From Coriaria nepalensis (taxonomy: Eukaryota; Streptophyta; Magnoliopsida; Cucurbitales; Coriariaceae), in contig CP114486.1 of the NCBI GenBank assembly GCA_027186245.1, forward strand, positions 9,376,501 through 9,440,500: DNA of 64,000 nucleotides. Direction: 5' to 3'. Positions 47,745 through 60,966 of this stretch are shown piece after piece. The notes under the pieces are model-generated. The model did not search any database. It had not been told where the DNA came from and saw only the letters and a program-made list of their open reading frames with translations. The translations under genes were made by a program, and so were the position numbers. The stretch's first letter is position 1. Each line of letters begins with the position of its first letter.

Positions 47745-48842
47745 TGTTGGGAAAATTAGCATATAAACATGCTATGGTTATGCTCGATTTTGAGTGGGGT
47801 CCACTTCGTGTAAATGAAAAGTCAAAGTTGATTTGGGTTCTCCTGCATGAGAGCTTTGAATCAGTATATGGTATGCTCAAAATGATTAATAGATGAATGA
47901 AAAATTGAATCTCAAAGTGCAACCATTGAAATGGTTTGAAAAAGAAAAAAAAATCGAGGAGAATTTTGTCTCACATTATAAATGGGAACAAGTGGTAGAG
48001 TGTTTATATAGAATTACACATTTATTAATGGCAAATCCGGACCGGATCGGGCTTAGCTTGTGTGCGCCCGCACTTAGGCGCGTCGAATGTCAACCCGAAA
48101 AATGACCCGGTTTGCCTTGGCCCACTTTTGTTTTTTTCCTGAATTTTTTTTTTTCTCTTCATCTTTTTCTGCAAAATCGTATGAAAATGAAATATTGTAA
48201 TTTAATCCCATATTAAATTTCAGATTAGTTCTCATTAATCTCTTCTCCTCTCATTAGCCTATAAATTAGTTTCTTTCTCTCATTTGGAAACATACAATCA
48301 TAAACGAAATCCTCTGTTTTCCTTCCTCCCTCTAGAGTTCAAAGTTTCGTTCGAGCCACTGTTTGAGTTCGTCGGGAATAGTTCGGTGGTGCGCCGCTTC
48401 TATTCGCCTCTGTTGTATCATAGGAGACAGACGTCGTTCAACCTTCTGCACCACCATAAGGGGGTGAATCTGTTTTAAGAAAATTGTTGCATAACATACC
48501 TTAGTTTAATTCTCTGTTTTTGTTCTATTTTTTCCATTCTCTTCTATTTTTTCATATTATATTCTGTTTTATTTTATTATTATGTTCTATTTTTTACAGA
48601 TTATGTTTTATTCTATTTTACTGTTTTATTCTATTTTTACATATTATATTATGTTCTATTTTTTATAGATTTTATTCTGTTATATTTTTATAGATTATAT
48701 TCTTTTTTTTTTTTTCATTCTGTTTCTTACAAATTCTATTTTACACATTGTTCTATTTTACAACATCACTGCTTTCTTATTTATTGTTCACATTATTGTT
48801 CACCGTATTCTGTTTCTTATATATATATAAACAATTCCAACA
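47745..48842 (+). mobile_element. 3' LTR of the Copia element
   Basis: The 1,098-bp segment begins TGTTGGGA directly after a polypurine tract and ends TTCCAACA, nearly perfect inverted termini of an LTR. Within it lie an AAATCCGGACCGGATCGGGC block (about 48030-48050) and a T-rich tail with repeated TTCTATTTTT words (about 48510-48760). The small ORFs inside it are not genes. A 5' counterpart is missing. Confidence 0.75.
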
Positions 48843-50961
48843 CTTCAACGATCAAATTTAGAATGGAAGAAAGTAAATCTTTTTTGGAAATTTAGAAGGA
48901 TTATGAATGTATACCTTTCCCATGACCTTTGGGGACATATTTATATTGTTCGTATTAATGACAGACAATTATGCCTATTAATGGCTATTAAGATCTCTTT
49001 CAGAGTGCCGATTTTCAGTAACTTTGCAATCAATGTCTTTTATTTTGAAAATTAATCACATAATGTTCTAATGCCTAACAGTTCTCTCGATCATTTGTGA
49101 CATCTTAGCATTCAACCTTACAAGGTCAGCACACTCTGCTAGGGTTGGGACTCCAATCTTAGCAATTATCAATTTTATTTTGAGATTAAGACTTTCGACT
49201 TTTAAAATCATGTTCCATCCGACCTTCTAAGTTCAATGCATGAATCATTGTCTAACGACCAAATGGATAAGAAGCTTAGAAGCAACTCATCAACCCAAAT
49301 AATTATATTAAGTCTACTAGAAGAAATAGTTAAAAATAATATTATAAGTTAGTAAAGGAGTTACAACCGATTTAACTAAAGGATCAAACTGAATTCTTAA
49401 CAAAATCATATACAAAATAGCAATGTAAAGCAATCAGAAAAGTAATGAGAATTTACACAATTTCCTCCCTCATAAATTTCTCCCACACCCTCTTTTCTAA
49501 GGAGCTCTGGAGCTTGACTGGAATGATGCTCTATCATTTGTGCAGTGCATCAGGGAAGTAAGAATTATCTTAGAGTCCACCAAACCTATGCATAACTTTT
49601 CTCATGGTTAATAAGCTACCTTAGCTATCAGGGAATTTGAAATTGAGAATTAGATTAGACATGTTGGGGACGCATCAAAACAAACATGCACTAAAGTTTC
49701 AAAATCTGCAAATTCACCCCTTTAAATTTTAACAAATTAACATGCTTTCGATTTACTTGTAAAATGAATCAACCCATATTCAACGAAAACTCTTTGTTGT
49801 TTTTAACCAAATTCAACACTTTATTTACTATTAAACTTAACGCACTACTTTAAAGATGGTTTTAGACAAACCGTTAGACTAATAATATTTTTCTACCTTC
49901 GTATAAGCTGAAAAACAAAAGCTTTTGCTGATGATCTTTGTAGATAGAGTATTTATTTTTTATTAGTTATCAAAATTTTTAAATTTAACTTAATTTTAAA
50001 TAATATATTATCTTAGAGTCAGATTAACTAAATTATTATATTAATTATATTTTTTTTATAAATATTAACATTTTTTTTTTATAAAAAGAATATCCCACAC
50101 CATACTAATTATATTTAACAAAATTAAACTAATTTTAATAATATTTTCTCTCTTTTATTAACTCATTTATTAAAAAATAAAATAAAAAATGAAATAATAA
50201 TAATAATAATAATATATTTGATTTAAATAATATAATAGAGAACCTGATATGAAGTTAGGTTTGGGAGCTCATCTTCTCAATTTGGCAGTAGAGTCATCTA
50301 TTCAATTGAAAATTTTTAGATCTTATTTTAAAATGAATCAACGGTCGTGAATGAAATGTAGTTTGATTTATTATTTTGAACACCTTCAAGTTTATAAAAA
50401 TTAATATTTTACTCTGCCTCACCCACAACCTTAGATCTATTTCAAAACCATATCCAATGATTCTTAATTGAGCAGATGACTCCTAATTATCAGAGGAGCC
50501 CTCCCTTTTTTTAACTCTTTTATTAAAAAAATTATTATTTTTTCTCTCATTTAGATTTTTTTTATTAAGAAAATATAATAATAAATAGTATAAATAATAC
50601 AGTAGAACCTCGATAAATTAATAAACTCATTTAAATAATATTTATTTTTTTGTCCAACTTGAGCATCACTTACTAATTTTTCCCGATAATTTAATATTTT
50701 ATTAAATTAATAGATTTTTTCAACCCCGAGACTATCAATTTATCAAAATTTTACTGTAATATTTAATTGATTTAAGTAATCGAATAGAGTTATCTGAAAA
50801 ACTATTAGTTAAAGTGTCTAATTAGCTAAAATAAAGTTAAATATAAAGAATTTGATAGAGAAGCTGATATGAATTGCTCTTAGTATTTTTTTTTTCAAGT
50901 TTGAAGGACCACTATAACAAAGGTAAATATAAAGTTAAATATGAAAAACTAAATGTGAGAA

Positions 50962-50992
<31 letters not shown>

Positions 50993-52928
50993 ATTTTATT
51001 CACATTCTTAAATGATATAGTTAATTTGGACCCTTGCATTTGCAACATATTCACGATAGGTTAATTAAATATTCATATTAATATTTTTGAACAATGTAAA
51101 TAAATTTTGTAATAATACATTAGTTATATTTAATTTTAAATTTTAATTTTATAGTTAATATTAATATTATGTTGTAACTTCATCTCTCCTTTTTTTATTA
51201 TTTTTTTTAAATCTTTTTTACTTTTCTATTATTTCTTTATTTTAAATATTTTCTCTATTTTTTTTTTAATTATTTTAACTTTTCTATTTACTACTCTCAA
51301 TTGATATATAAAGAATCGAATAGAGAACTCAATATAGAGTTATTAATAAAGCGATTAGAAGTTTAAGTTCAAATTTTTTTTTTTTTAAAAAAAAAAAAAA
51401 GTTAAATTTAGCATATTAATTAAAGTTAGGTTAAATTTAAGAAATTTGATAGCTAACTAGATGTGATATGCCTATTTTCAATTTATTTATGACACCTGTG
51501 TACTATATGTGTGTTGTCTTTTAGACCTTCTAAATCAACTCACTATAAAATGTGCAAACTTTTGTTGGAGTTATATTTTCTCATTTGAATCTGAAAGTAG
51601 ATAACTACACGTTTTAAAGCTATAATTTAGAGTCTTTCTTACATATAATTTAGAGTTAATTCACTTCTTTTTTTTTTTTTTTTGCCTCTGTGTAGTTTTA
51701 CCGTTTACGAATTCGTCTCAATTCATCTCAAGATTACTTTTTTCCCCTTTCTTTCTCCCTCATCTACTTCTCCGCAACATGACTTAGACACTGTCGTCGC
51801 TTCTCAAGTTCCTTTTCATTTTCTTAGGATTCTTTACATTTCATTTTGAGATTTATTTTCTTCCTTATAAGAAAATTTTTAGTGTTTTACTGAGAATTTA
51901 TGCCTTTAATAATGTGACCTATTTCCTTTCCTTATTCCGTAAATAGTAAAAGCCACTTTCTTAATTGCTAAGGTATTAGAAAAGTTTTATAAATTAAATG
52001 GCATATTAATTCAAACCAGTCACTAATATGGCCAACAATCAGCAACAACACTTTCTTAAGTATTAAAGATTTTTTTTTTTTTTTTTTGTTTCAATTAATG
52101 AAGTCATCAGTTCAAGACTCTTGAACTAAAATGGTAACATTAACTTCATTAATTTGAGTTAAGTTTTCACTCTTCCACCATAGCTATATAAATTTGTGCG
52201 TGCAGTCACTTATTTCGTATCAAGAATGCAATCCATAATTGTACGAAGTGTATGAGAGAGTTGTAATAATCTCTTTGAATACTGAAATTCTTCTTCAATT
52301 TGTGTGAGTGGTTTTTATCCAAATGTTTTTTTTTTGGAGGTTTTCCACGTAAAATATGTTTTTTTATTTATCTATTTTATCGATTTCATTCTAATAGTTT
52401 GCTATATTCCACCACCATTTAAAGACACTTCTCTCTCGATACCTTAAGCATTGTCAATGACGATCTATCAAATGCTATAGAGAAGATGAAGACACTTAAA
52501 GTATTCTTTATGAAAATTTTGCTTTGTGTATTATTAAATTAAATATTTGTAGTGAATCATATAAGTTTTGTTTATAAGGAGATAAGTTGGATTAGGTATA
52601 ATTTTTGGTGCTTCATTCGTAAAGGTTAAGAATTTCATGGGATATTGTTTTAAAGAGATGTGATCTTAACAAATTGATGTATATCCTTTCATCTCTTTGG
52701 ATTTATTTGAAACATTTATGTTTATAATCTTATCTTTGTATTTTCTTCCAATTTTAATGAAATCTTTTTATTTAATAAGAAATAATAATATATAATTGAA
52801 TATCTATTCGGATATTCTCTGGATACCAAAAATAAATAATAATAATAAAACTCTAGTTATCATCTTCTTCTTTTTTTTATCCACTTCCATATATATTTCC
52901 ATTAATTATGTACATTTTGAACCCACCC
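48843..52928. other. 4-kb AT-rich intergenic block, no gene supported
   Basis: No reading frame of note and no recognisable transposon protein. There are long homopolymer T and A runs (for example T-tracts near 50960-50988, and T then A tracts near 51376-51402) and an (AAT)n run near 50198-50212. It probably consists of old decayed elements, but I saw no specific evidence for any. Confidence 0.5.
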
Positions 52929-54367
52929 TTGAATTCTTTTAACTCAAAACTACTTTTTCGTAGTAGAACATTGGAATGAAATTGTGAATAACTAACACTA
53001 ATTCATTAATTACTCAAATCATAACATTCTTTCTAATTTGGTACTACTTATAACTCTAGAATCCTAATACTAATTAAACTAATCAAATTAAAAGATAACT
53101 AAATAGATAAAATAACTAAAAGATAAGATAATATCTAAGATTTTGCTTTCTCATCGTCTGTGATCACATAAGCGTAGGTCGACCATTGCCTTCGCCTGTA
53201 AGAAAAACCTTGTCCTCAAGGTTCAAGTTGGGAAATTGTTGTTTCATTCCAAAGTTGCTTTTTTTTCCTGAATTCTTCTATCGTCAATCACCACTTTTTG
53301 TTCAACCAAAAGCATGTCAATATTTTTAGGTACATGGATCTTCATCCAAGAAAGAAGTTTTAACACCGTAGACTTCCCCATTTTGTTGGGTTCTACTAAA
53401 CCGCACATCTTCTTATGAATATCTCAATTGTAACATTCTTTAATAGTTTTTTACCTCGAGCCGAAACAAATAAATTTTCAATTGTTATGTCTTTGACGTT
53501 TGCATTAGCTTTGTTTTCACATCAAGAACTGAAGCTCGGCTTCCATAACTACAGTGAATGCATTATAGTCGTCTTTTAAAACATCTTGTTTTGCTTGAAC
53601 AAAATAGGAGGGATAACAAGCATATCTTTCTTTTCTCTCTCCTTGAACTCTCTATTGCTTATCGAAATGCCAAGTGCCTTCGAGTCAAGCTTTTTTTTTG
53701 TCGTCTTTTTGCAAGTCATGTTGCAATTTCCTCATCATTAGAGGGAGGGAGGTCAATGTCAACATAGAGATGCGATATTTGGGGCAACTTTTGCTAGAAG
53801 CTTAGATGCGGTATTTGAAGAAAATGATACTTTTTTTTTTAGATTTTTTCAAATTTCTAATATGTATTGGCAAATAATTCAAAGACAGTTTTTTTTTTCC
53901 TTCCCATCTTTGAAAATATTTTTATTGTTGTTGCAACTTATGAAAATATTTTTTCGTCGTTCCAATTATGTGACTGATTCACTAATTGGATTTAAAAAAG
54001 GTTATATTTTTTTTCAGAATTCTGCAACACTTATGACATATCATGCTAAAAATCCTTCAAAGATTTCAATATGATCACGGTCGGATCTGACCTTTGCACC
54101 CCATGGATATTATAGGGTAATCTGACTCTAATACTAAATGTTGATCTATTAAATCCAAAACTACTATTTTTTTCATGGTAAATGATTAGAATCGGACAAC
54201 TCTTACTACCTTTGCTACTATTTATAACTCTACGGTTCTAATGCTAATCAAACTAAAAAACAATTAAAAGATAACTAAATAAATAAAATAATCAAAAGAT
54301 AATATCTAAAATTTAGCCTTCTTATCATTTTTAATCACATAATGGTAGGCTTAACAGTAACCTAACA
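52929..54367 (-). mobile_element. Internally deleted Ty3/gypsy element with two short LTRs
   Basis: Two direct repeats of about 230-260 bp bound the element, 52929-53190 and 54139-54367. They share CAAAACTACT, TATTTATAACTCTA, AAAAGATAACTAAATA and AAGATAATATCTAA-type words. On the minus strand, the right repeat ends at TCAACA and is followed at once by TTTAGTATTAGAGTCAGA, a diverged Met-tRNA primer site. The end of the internal region reads FPNLNLEDKVFLTGEGN, the usual C-terminus of plant gypsy polyproteins, just before the left repeat. Only about 950 bp of internal sequence remains, so nearly all of gag-pol is deleted. Confidence 0.7.
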
Positions 54368-54724
54368 ATTTGCTTATCCCGATCCCATAGTTCATAGATC
54401 TTCCCCATTGTTGTCCATTTGGGTCATTACTTATCCTTTTACGGAGACATGTGCTTGCCCACTTTTACATAATGCTAACAACTTTGACTTTCGATGTTTA
54501 CAGAAGTTGATCACAATCATTTATATTGCATTCCAGTACATGGGCTAATATAAAAAGTAATAAAAAATAATAGGAACTGGTGATCGATTCACGTCCTCAC
54601 TCACATGCAATTAAGGTAATAATAAAAGCATATTATATCCATCTAGGATTTAGTGGACGAACTTCCATTCCTCCTCGACGTGCATCTACAACTTTTTTTA
54701 AATGGGCAACTCACCTTTTTCCGA

Positions 54725-54757
54725 TTCTCTCTCTCCCCTCTCTCTCTCTCTCTCTCC
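54725..54757 (+). repeat. CT-rich microsatellite in the peroxidase promoter
   Basis: A (TC)n tract lies directly upstream of the TATA box. Pyrimidine patches just upstream of the start region are common in plant core promoters. Confidence 0.7.
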
Positions 54758-54758
54758 T

Positions 54759-54767
54759 GTATATATA
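54759..54767 (+). promoter_or_regulatory. TATA box of the peroxidase gene
   Basis: TATATATAG lies about 70 bp upstream of the chosen start codon. The expected transcription start (near 54790-54797) falls between it and the ATG at 54834, which rules out the in-frame ATG at 54702 as the start. Confidence 0.7.
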
Positions 54768-54833
54768 GACAGTACTATAACACACTCATTCTCACTAGAG
54801 AGAAAAATAGTGGGAGCTAACAATTATAACAAA

Positions 54834-55853
54834 ATGCTTTTACTACCTCATCAAGTTATCATAGTACTGATAGCATTGATGAGTAGTAAAATTGGAGTGG
54901 AGGGTTTAAGCATGGATTACTACATGATGACATGTCCCTTCGCAGAACAAATTGTGAGGAACAGTGTCAACTCAGCTCTGCAAAATGATCCCACTCTTGC
55001 AGCTTCCCTTCTCAGAATGCATTTCCATGACTGCTTTGTAGAGGTACGTACTTAATTATATCATGATTATTTCTTTAATTAATTAGTACTAATTAATTGA
55101 TAATTGTTGTGTAAAGGGGTGTGATGGGTCGGTGCTGTTAGATTCGACAGAGGATAACACAGCAGAGAAGGACTCGCCTGGTAATCTGAGCTTAAGGGGT
55201 TATGAAGTTATTGATGATATTAAGAACCAGCTTGAGATTCAATGCCCAGACATCGTCTCTTGTGCTGATATTCTTGCTTGGGCTGCTAGAGAGTCTGTTT
55301 TCTGGGTAAGTAAACAATTATAGATTAATCGTAATAATAATCGAGAAATTCTTGAGTAAACTCGGTATGATACTATAAATTGATTAATCATAACTCTAAA
55401 AATCAGTGACATGTATCCCATCCTCGATCAAATACAGTTGTGATTGATCGGGTCGATACAGACCGGATCTACCAACAAAATTCCCCCATCATGATGATAA
55501 TGATTAATTTGTTTGCTACACAAGTCTTGGTTTCGTGAAATTTGCATTAATGGTTTTCTTGTTAATATTAAAAAATAAACTATATATATTATTATAAAAG
55601 GCGGGGGGTCCATTCTATGATATACCAAAAGGGAGAAAAGATGGAAGGAGGAGTAAAATAGAAGATACAAGAAATCTGCCGCCACCATTTTTGAACGCTT
55701 CTCAGCTCATTTCCATGTTTGCCAAGCATGGCTTAAATGTACAAGATACCGTTGCTCTCTCTGGTAATTTTTTATTACTATATATTTCTGATCATTATTT
55801 ACTTTCAACCTGCAATTCTTGTTAGCTTAATATTATTATTTTTTATTATTATT

Positions 55854-55899
<46 letters not shown>

Positions 55900-56299
55900 G
55901 TTACCTTTTTGGTTTGTAGGGGCCCACACATTAGGAGTGGCAAGATGCTCATCATTCAAAGCAAGGCTAAGCAGTGCAGATTCCACATTAGACGCAAACT
56001 TTGCAAAAACACTGTCGCAGACATGTAGTGGAGGAGACAATGCAGCGCAAGCATTTGACCCGACAAGAAACTCTTTCGACAACTTGTACTTCATCACCTT
56101 GTGGAGAAACTCCGGTGTTCTTTTCTCCGACCAGACCTTGTTCTCTAGTCCTCAAACCCGCAACATTGTTCAAGCTTATGCCATGAACCAGGCCATGTTC
56201 TTCTATAATTTCCAGTGGGCTATGGTCAAGATGGGAAGCATCGGCGTTAAGGATGAATCCAATGGAGAAGTCAGACAAAATTGCCGTAAAATTAACTGA
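54834..56299 (+). CDS. Class III secretory peroxidase, PRX47-like
   Basis: Four exons, 54834-55043, 55117-55305, 55601-55763 and 55920-56299, join in frame (GT-AG introns of 73, 295 and 156 bp) to give 313 residues. This is the classic plant peroxidase four-exon layout and a typical length. A hydrophobic signal peptide (about 1-24) is followed by [17 protein letters not shown], close to Arabidopsis PRX47. The distal haem pocket is RMHFHDCF (Arg61, His65). The first calcium site includes [20 protein letters not shown] is conserved. The proximal haem-ligand His190 is in LSGAHTLG. The conserved Cys set and C-terminal [11 protein letters not shown] are present. It should act in the cell wall/apoplast, oxidising phenolics with hydrogen peroxide; a role in lignification, as proposed for PRX47 relatives, is inference. 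It converges with the phosphoesterase gene downstream. Confidence 0.96.
55856..55900. repeat. (TTA)n microsatellite in peroxidase intron 3
   Basis: About 15 near-perfect ATT/TTA triplets lie 20 bp before the intron 3 acceptor. They are likely length-polymorphic and generate spurious Tyr- or Asn-rich ORFs. Confidence 0.9.
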
Positions 56300-57085
56300 T
56301 TAAGGATGATTAAATGTGATCGTAAAGCTTAATCAATATTTGGCTTGTCATATATATAAATATAATATATCTGTGGTTAGGTATGTAATTACGGTACGTA
56401 AGTACTACACTTTAGTGTCTTTAGCCATTAGGAGTGATTTGAATAACGTACTGAAGAAGATGTTCCTAAACGGCAGCGTTTCGCAGTCAACTTATACTAG
56501 AAGTCTAGAAAGCTCAAAGACTGTGATTTGAGTATTCAGTACACTGCAAAAAGATAAAAATAAAATGTAAGCATCAAACCGTTTGGGAAAGCGTTGGAAA
56601 ACTCCACTTTTTGTATTATAAGTTCTAAACTCCAGTTTGTCTCAACCGCTGCTCCAGAAGCTCAACTCAATTCAATTCAGAATCTAACAATAATATAGAT
56701 TTACTCAAACTCCAGTTTGAAAGGCTTGGCCAAATGCAGCATTTATAGACAGCAAGCAAAAAGTCCTGCAACCTTAAATTAGGAGGAAGTAGGAAAAAAA
56801 CAAAAAAACAAAAAAACAAAAAAACAAAACTGAACACAGAAGAAGGATTATGTTTAACTGTCTACCACTATTTTTACCATATTTCAGGATGTTGACAAGG
56901 AAATATATGGTTCTTCTGTTCTGTCTCTATCTTGTAAGAGCAAATAACGTTTTCCATGTCTGTAACATGAAGTAAACTAGTGAGACACAACCTGTTAGAT
57001 AGTTTGCTGTTTTGTTCAGATTCTAACCCGTAAAAAACAATACCTTATGGAGATGGCTAAGGATTAATTTAGTCCAAGATCATTC
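56300..57085. other. Convergent intergenic region between peroxidase and phosphoesterase
   Basis: It contains the 3' ends of both genes. An AAAATAAAATG near 56556 could be the peroxidase polyadenylation signal, and an (AAAAAAC)n run lies near 56794-56828. No additional gene was seen. Confidence 0.45.
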
Positions 57086-60000
57086 TCAGTAAATACTTCT
57101 GGTCTTGTAGGTAACATAGGCCAGCAAGAGCGGAATTGATAGGCTATAAACTGGAAAGTGCATGAAGGGATTCATCTCGTAAGCTTTTACAAGAGCCCTG
57201 CAATTCTGTAGAAAAACAAACATATGAGACCATTTTAGCTAACAATTAATTTTGACAAATAAGTAAAGGCCTCAATTTAATTCACTTCAAGAAATGCCAG
57301 ATTCCATTAATCATTTGGTTAGATTTTGACTAACTTCTGGTTGAACCTTTGAAAGTTTAGTAATTCGAAGTCCTGTTTAAGGTTTTATTTGGAAGCACTT
57401 ATTTTTTCCAGTTTGGACCCACAAAATCCAGTTTACTCTTATAAAATGTAACTGAAAAATCCCTTCTAAAGGTCAGTAGATTATAAGTCACTTTTGCCAA
57501 GTCTGCCCAAGTAGAGCCTATATACACTTGCACAAACTGCAGTTTACCCAGACTAAATATATTGTTCATGCCGAAACTCATTTGTAGAAGAAATCTTACC
57601 AAAAAATGCTTCCCACAAATTGCCAAGCCACATATGAACAGAACTTTCCGGATCCACCTACCCCGATTCTCAAAAAATTTAGATCTCTTACTCCCATTAT
57701 CATAATCATCTTCCTTCTTTCCAGAAAGTGAGAAAATATTTTCCCTATAAATCCCTTTTTCGGCAGCAAAACCAGCTGAGACAAAAATAGCAGGGAAAAC
57801 AACAAAAAACAAATGGGGAACTACAATCACCATCACATCTGGAGATCCGATATATTCATGCTTTCCTCCTCCATCATTCAAAATATTCACAACCCAACCC
57901 ATATAGGTCATGTACCCTCTATCATTCCCATCAGTGAAAACTCGCCCAATAAACCAAGGGAACAATACAAGGTAAAGCAAGTATCCCAAGAACCCAAATG
58001 ATGCTAATGCAACCCTGTTTAGCTCCATTAGAACCCAAGCCATTATATTAAGGAAGCTTTTGTTGGCAATGAAATTCTTGAAATCGTATTGCTTCTTGGA
58101 GAAAATAGCAAGTACCTTAGGAACAAGAAGAATGGAGAAGAATATATACAGACTGGACCAGAGAATTGGGTAATATAATGAAGCCCATTGAAATCCCATT
58201 ACAAGGAACTCCCACCATGTCCAAGAGATTTTAGCATTTAGACCGTTTATAGAAAATGGCCTTAAATCGGTTAAAGTAGATCTTCCCTTGATATCAATTG
58301 CTTCTATTTGCACCCAATATCTATCAGGTGATGGGTCCTCAAAGGCTTTATAATTCCACGGAGCAGAGTAAAAATCTCCCCTTGAGGTGTTTTGCATTTG
58401 CCTCCTCATATTTGCTTGGAGGACCAAAATAGGATCTTTGGGCCCCATGTCATAGATCCGGGCCATAACTGAAACAATTGGGGAATGAGAAAAGACAAGA
58501 GCTCTAACCGTTTGGTAAGAAGAAGTGTCCACAGCCCCTTTACATTCATAGTTTCTACGGGAATCTGAATTTGACATGAGTCTAGAATCTAGTGGAAATG
58601 TAGGTAGAATTATAGTTGTTTTCTTGGCTTCTGACTTGAAGTCAATATCAAGATACGAAACGTGGCCAGAATCAACGGCCAGGATTCGCATGGATCGACT
58701 CTTCCTCCAGTCACCCATCTCCCATTCCCAAAATTCTTTAGTAGGTGGTGCTTCTAATGAACAGTTAATAGGACTAGTGGAAGATATTTCATGTACATTA
58801 AGCTGGAAAAGCTTCTGTCGGGATAACTTGTCACTTAATTGATGGTGTCGTTTTAGATTTCTGCCGAATCTAGTATGGAGATGCCCACATAGGTAGGCTG
58901 ATATAGAGTGTTTGAGGAAAATATCTTGAAGATTATTTCCAGAAAATGTGGAGGCTGAGAAAGAAAGTGGAAAATGACCAAAGGAAATCTTTGTTACTGA
59001 TTTTTTAGGTGATGTAGAATCCCATTGTGAGAGCTCTGAATCTAGCGTGGTTAAGAGTTGATCAGTTGGGTGCCCAAAAAGATTTGTGGGCCCTCTTAAA
59101 CCGACAGACATTGTAGAGTCCAATCCGACAAATAGGTGCTTTCTCTGACCAGCCTGGATGATGAAACATAATCAGAAGAAGATGACGAAGAAGGTAAAAG
59201 GGGTTTAATTAATGGGAATATGTGAATGCATATCTGCTTTCTTTTTTCTTTTCTTTTCCAAAAGGAATCACATTAGATGGGTCCAATATTGGTTACTAGG
59301 AAGTATAAAAATTCCTCGAAAGGCAATTGAAAAAAACGGATACAAAGCAGAAAGGTCCATTAGAGATACCAACTTTTCCCCCCCTTCCCATTCCAATAAG
59401 CAGAAGAAACATAGACGGAACAAAATGAGAGAACTCCATCCATGTACTGGTCAAAACCATGAGAAGGCAAAAACTGTTCTTGTAACAAAAATCAAATGGT
59501 TATACACTAAGAGGAGAATAACTGACCTGAATAGTAACACTATGGACATTCCCACCTCTACCCAGCTGCCCATTGATACTATATTTGGAAAAGTAGTCAA
59601 ACTGACCACCAATAAGTGGTACACCGAAATTATCATGATTCCCTCTTAAATCAAAGAACGCTCCTTTGTCTAGCCCACTCCTTCTCACAACATCTTCCAT
59701 TACATTTCGATACTCGATCCATTCTTCCTCATTCTGCTTCATTGTCAACAAGTCCTTGCTTTTCCCATCTGTAATAAGCAAAATGGTCAAGAAATAGGTT
59801 ACAGAAGCTGCACTTTACAATAAACATGTGGCAAAGGTTTTTTTTTCTTTTTTATTTTTAATTTCGTGCATTGTCCCTAATCATCAAAAAAAAAAAAACT
59901 ACTATTTATATGCTTACTACATATGATTAAAATGGTAAAACTTTACTATCCATGCAAATTGATCTATCTAATGGGAAAACCAACTAATAATCAATCCAAA

Positions 60001-60593
60001 ATTTGTTGACTTAACATGCTGAAAACTGCGAAAATAAGTTCTATTAAGCCAAAATAACAAGAGGGATTTGTTAACAAGGAATAGTAGTATAGTACTCTCT
60101 CAATTCCAATATAGCTTCCTAGAATCCTAATTCTACTATCTCAGTTCTCCATCCAAATTTCTAATAAGTAAATTTAAATCAGAAAACAGAGTAAAACTTG
60201 CCTACGAATCTCAAGTTATAATATCTTAAAAGTAAAAAAAATAATAAAAAAAAAAAAAAAAGCAAATTGAAGAAGAAGAGTGAGGTTCGAACCAGTGAGA
60301 TCACCAGTGATGAGGACCAGAGAAGGGTTGATCAAAGAAAGAGTGGGGCCCACAATATCTTTGAAGTCAAGAGCTCTATCAGGGTTGTGAACACTGAAAT
60401 GGAGATCGGACAATTGAACAATCCAGATTACAGAATCTGGACCTCCTTTCACGTCAATGACTCTCTTGCTGCTGAAATTTTCTTCTCCAATTTGTTCAGG
60501 AATTGAGTGGGAAAAGGTAATGATGTTGAGGAGGAGGAAGAGCGTCGGAATAAGAATACTACTCCTCATCTTCCTGAAGTGTGGGACTAACAT
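57086..60593 (-). CDS. Membrane-anchored calcineurin-like metallophosphoesterase (At3g03305 type)
   Basis: Four minus-strand exons, 60593-60293, 59768-59527, 59153-57600 and 57205-57086, join in frame (GT-AG introns of 524, 373 and 394 bp) to about 738 residues. An N-terminal signal sequence (hydrophobic about 12-30) precedes the metallophosphoesterase domain. Its metal-ligand motifs are in order: LSDLHFS (Asp63, His65), LITGDLTD (Asp98), LRGNHDNFG (Asn144, His145), ISFGHFPLSF (His241) and LCGHLHTRFG (His272, His274). The C-terminal third has several hydrophobic segments separated by short loops, predicting a multi-pass anchor with the enzyme domain on the lumenal/outer side. The final 40-codon exon (NCRALVKAYEMNPFMHF and following) restores the conserved C-terminus; reading through its donor would add 66 unrelated residues instead. 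The substrate is unknown. The ATG at 60569 is an alternative start eight codons on. Confidence 0.93.
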
Positions 60594-60929
60594 GGCTAGA
60601 TCTGCGAATTGGTTTTGATTTTAGAAGAAAAGAAAACAATGCGTGTAAATTGAAAATCAGAAATGGATTTCTACGTTTTGACCCCCAAAATAAAAAATGA
60701 AAAGAAAAAGCGTGTTGAGTTAAAATTAATGAAAAGAAAAAGCGTGTAATACTTCGTCATTAATGAATATGGACACACGGGTTGCAAAATTAGATTTCTA
60801 CATTTTGAACCCCCTCCCCCCAAAAAAAAGGAAAAGAAAATGGAGTTGAGTTAATAGGTTTTATAAAGAGTAATAATTATGAAGATTAGACGATTTTTTA
60901 AAATTTCTGTAAAATGACAATTTTTACTA

Positions 60930-60966
<37 letters not shown>

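Noticed and set aside
47893..48478. Two small plus-strand ORFs (70 and 64 codons)
   Set aside because: They lie within the Copia 3' LTR and have no protein resemblance.
54702..54833. In-frame upstream ATG extending the peroxidase N-terminus by 44 residues
   Set aside because: It lies upstream of the TATA box and would put a Ser/Leu repeat from a CT microsatellite in front of a good signal peptide.
57399..57599. C-terminal extension of the phosphoesterase reading frame
   Set aside because: It follows a GTAAG donor and lacks family resemblance; the downstream exon at 57086-57205 supplies the conserved C-terminus.
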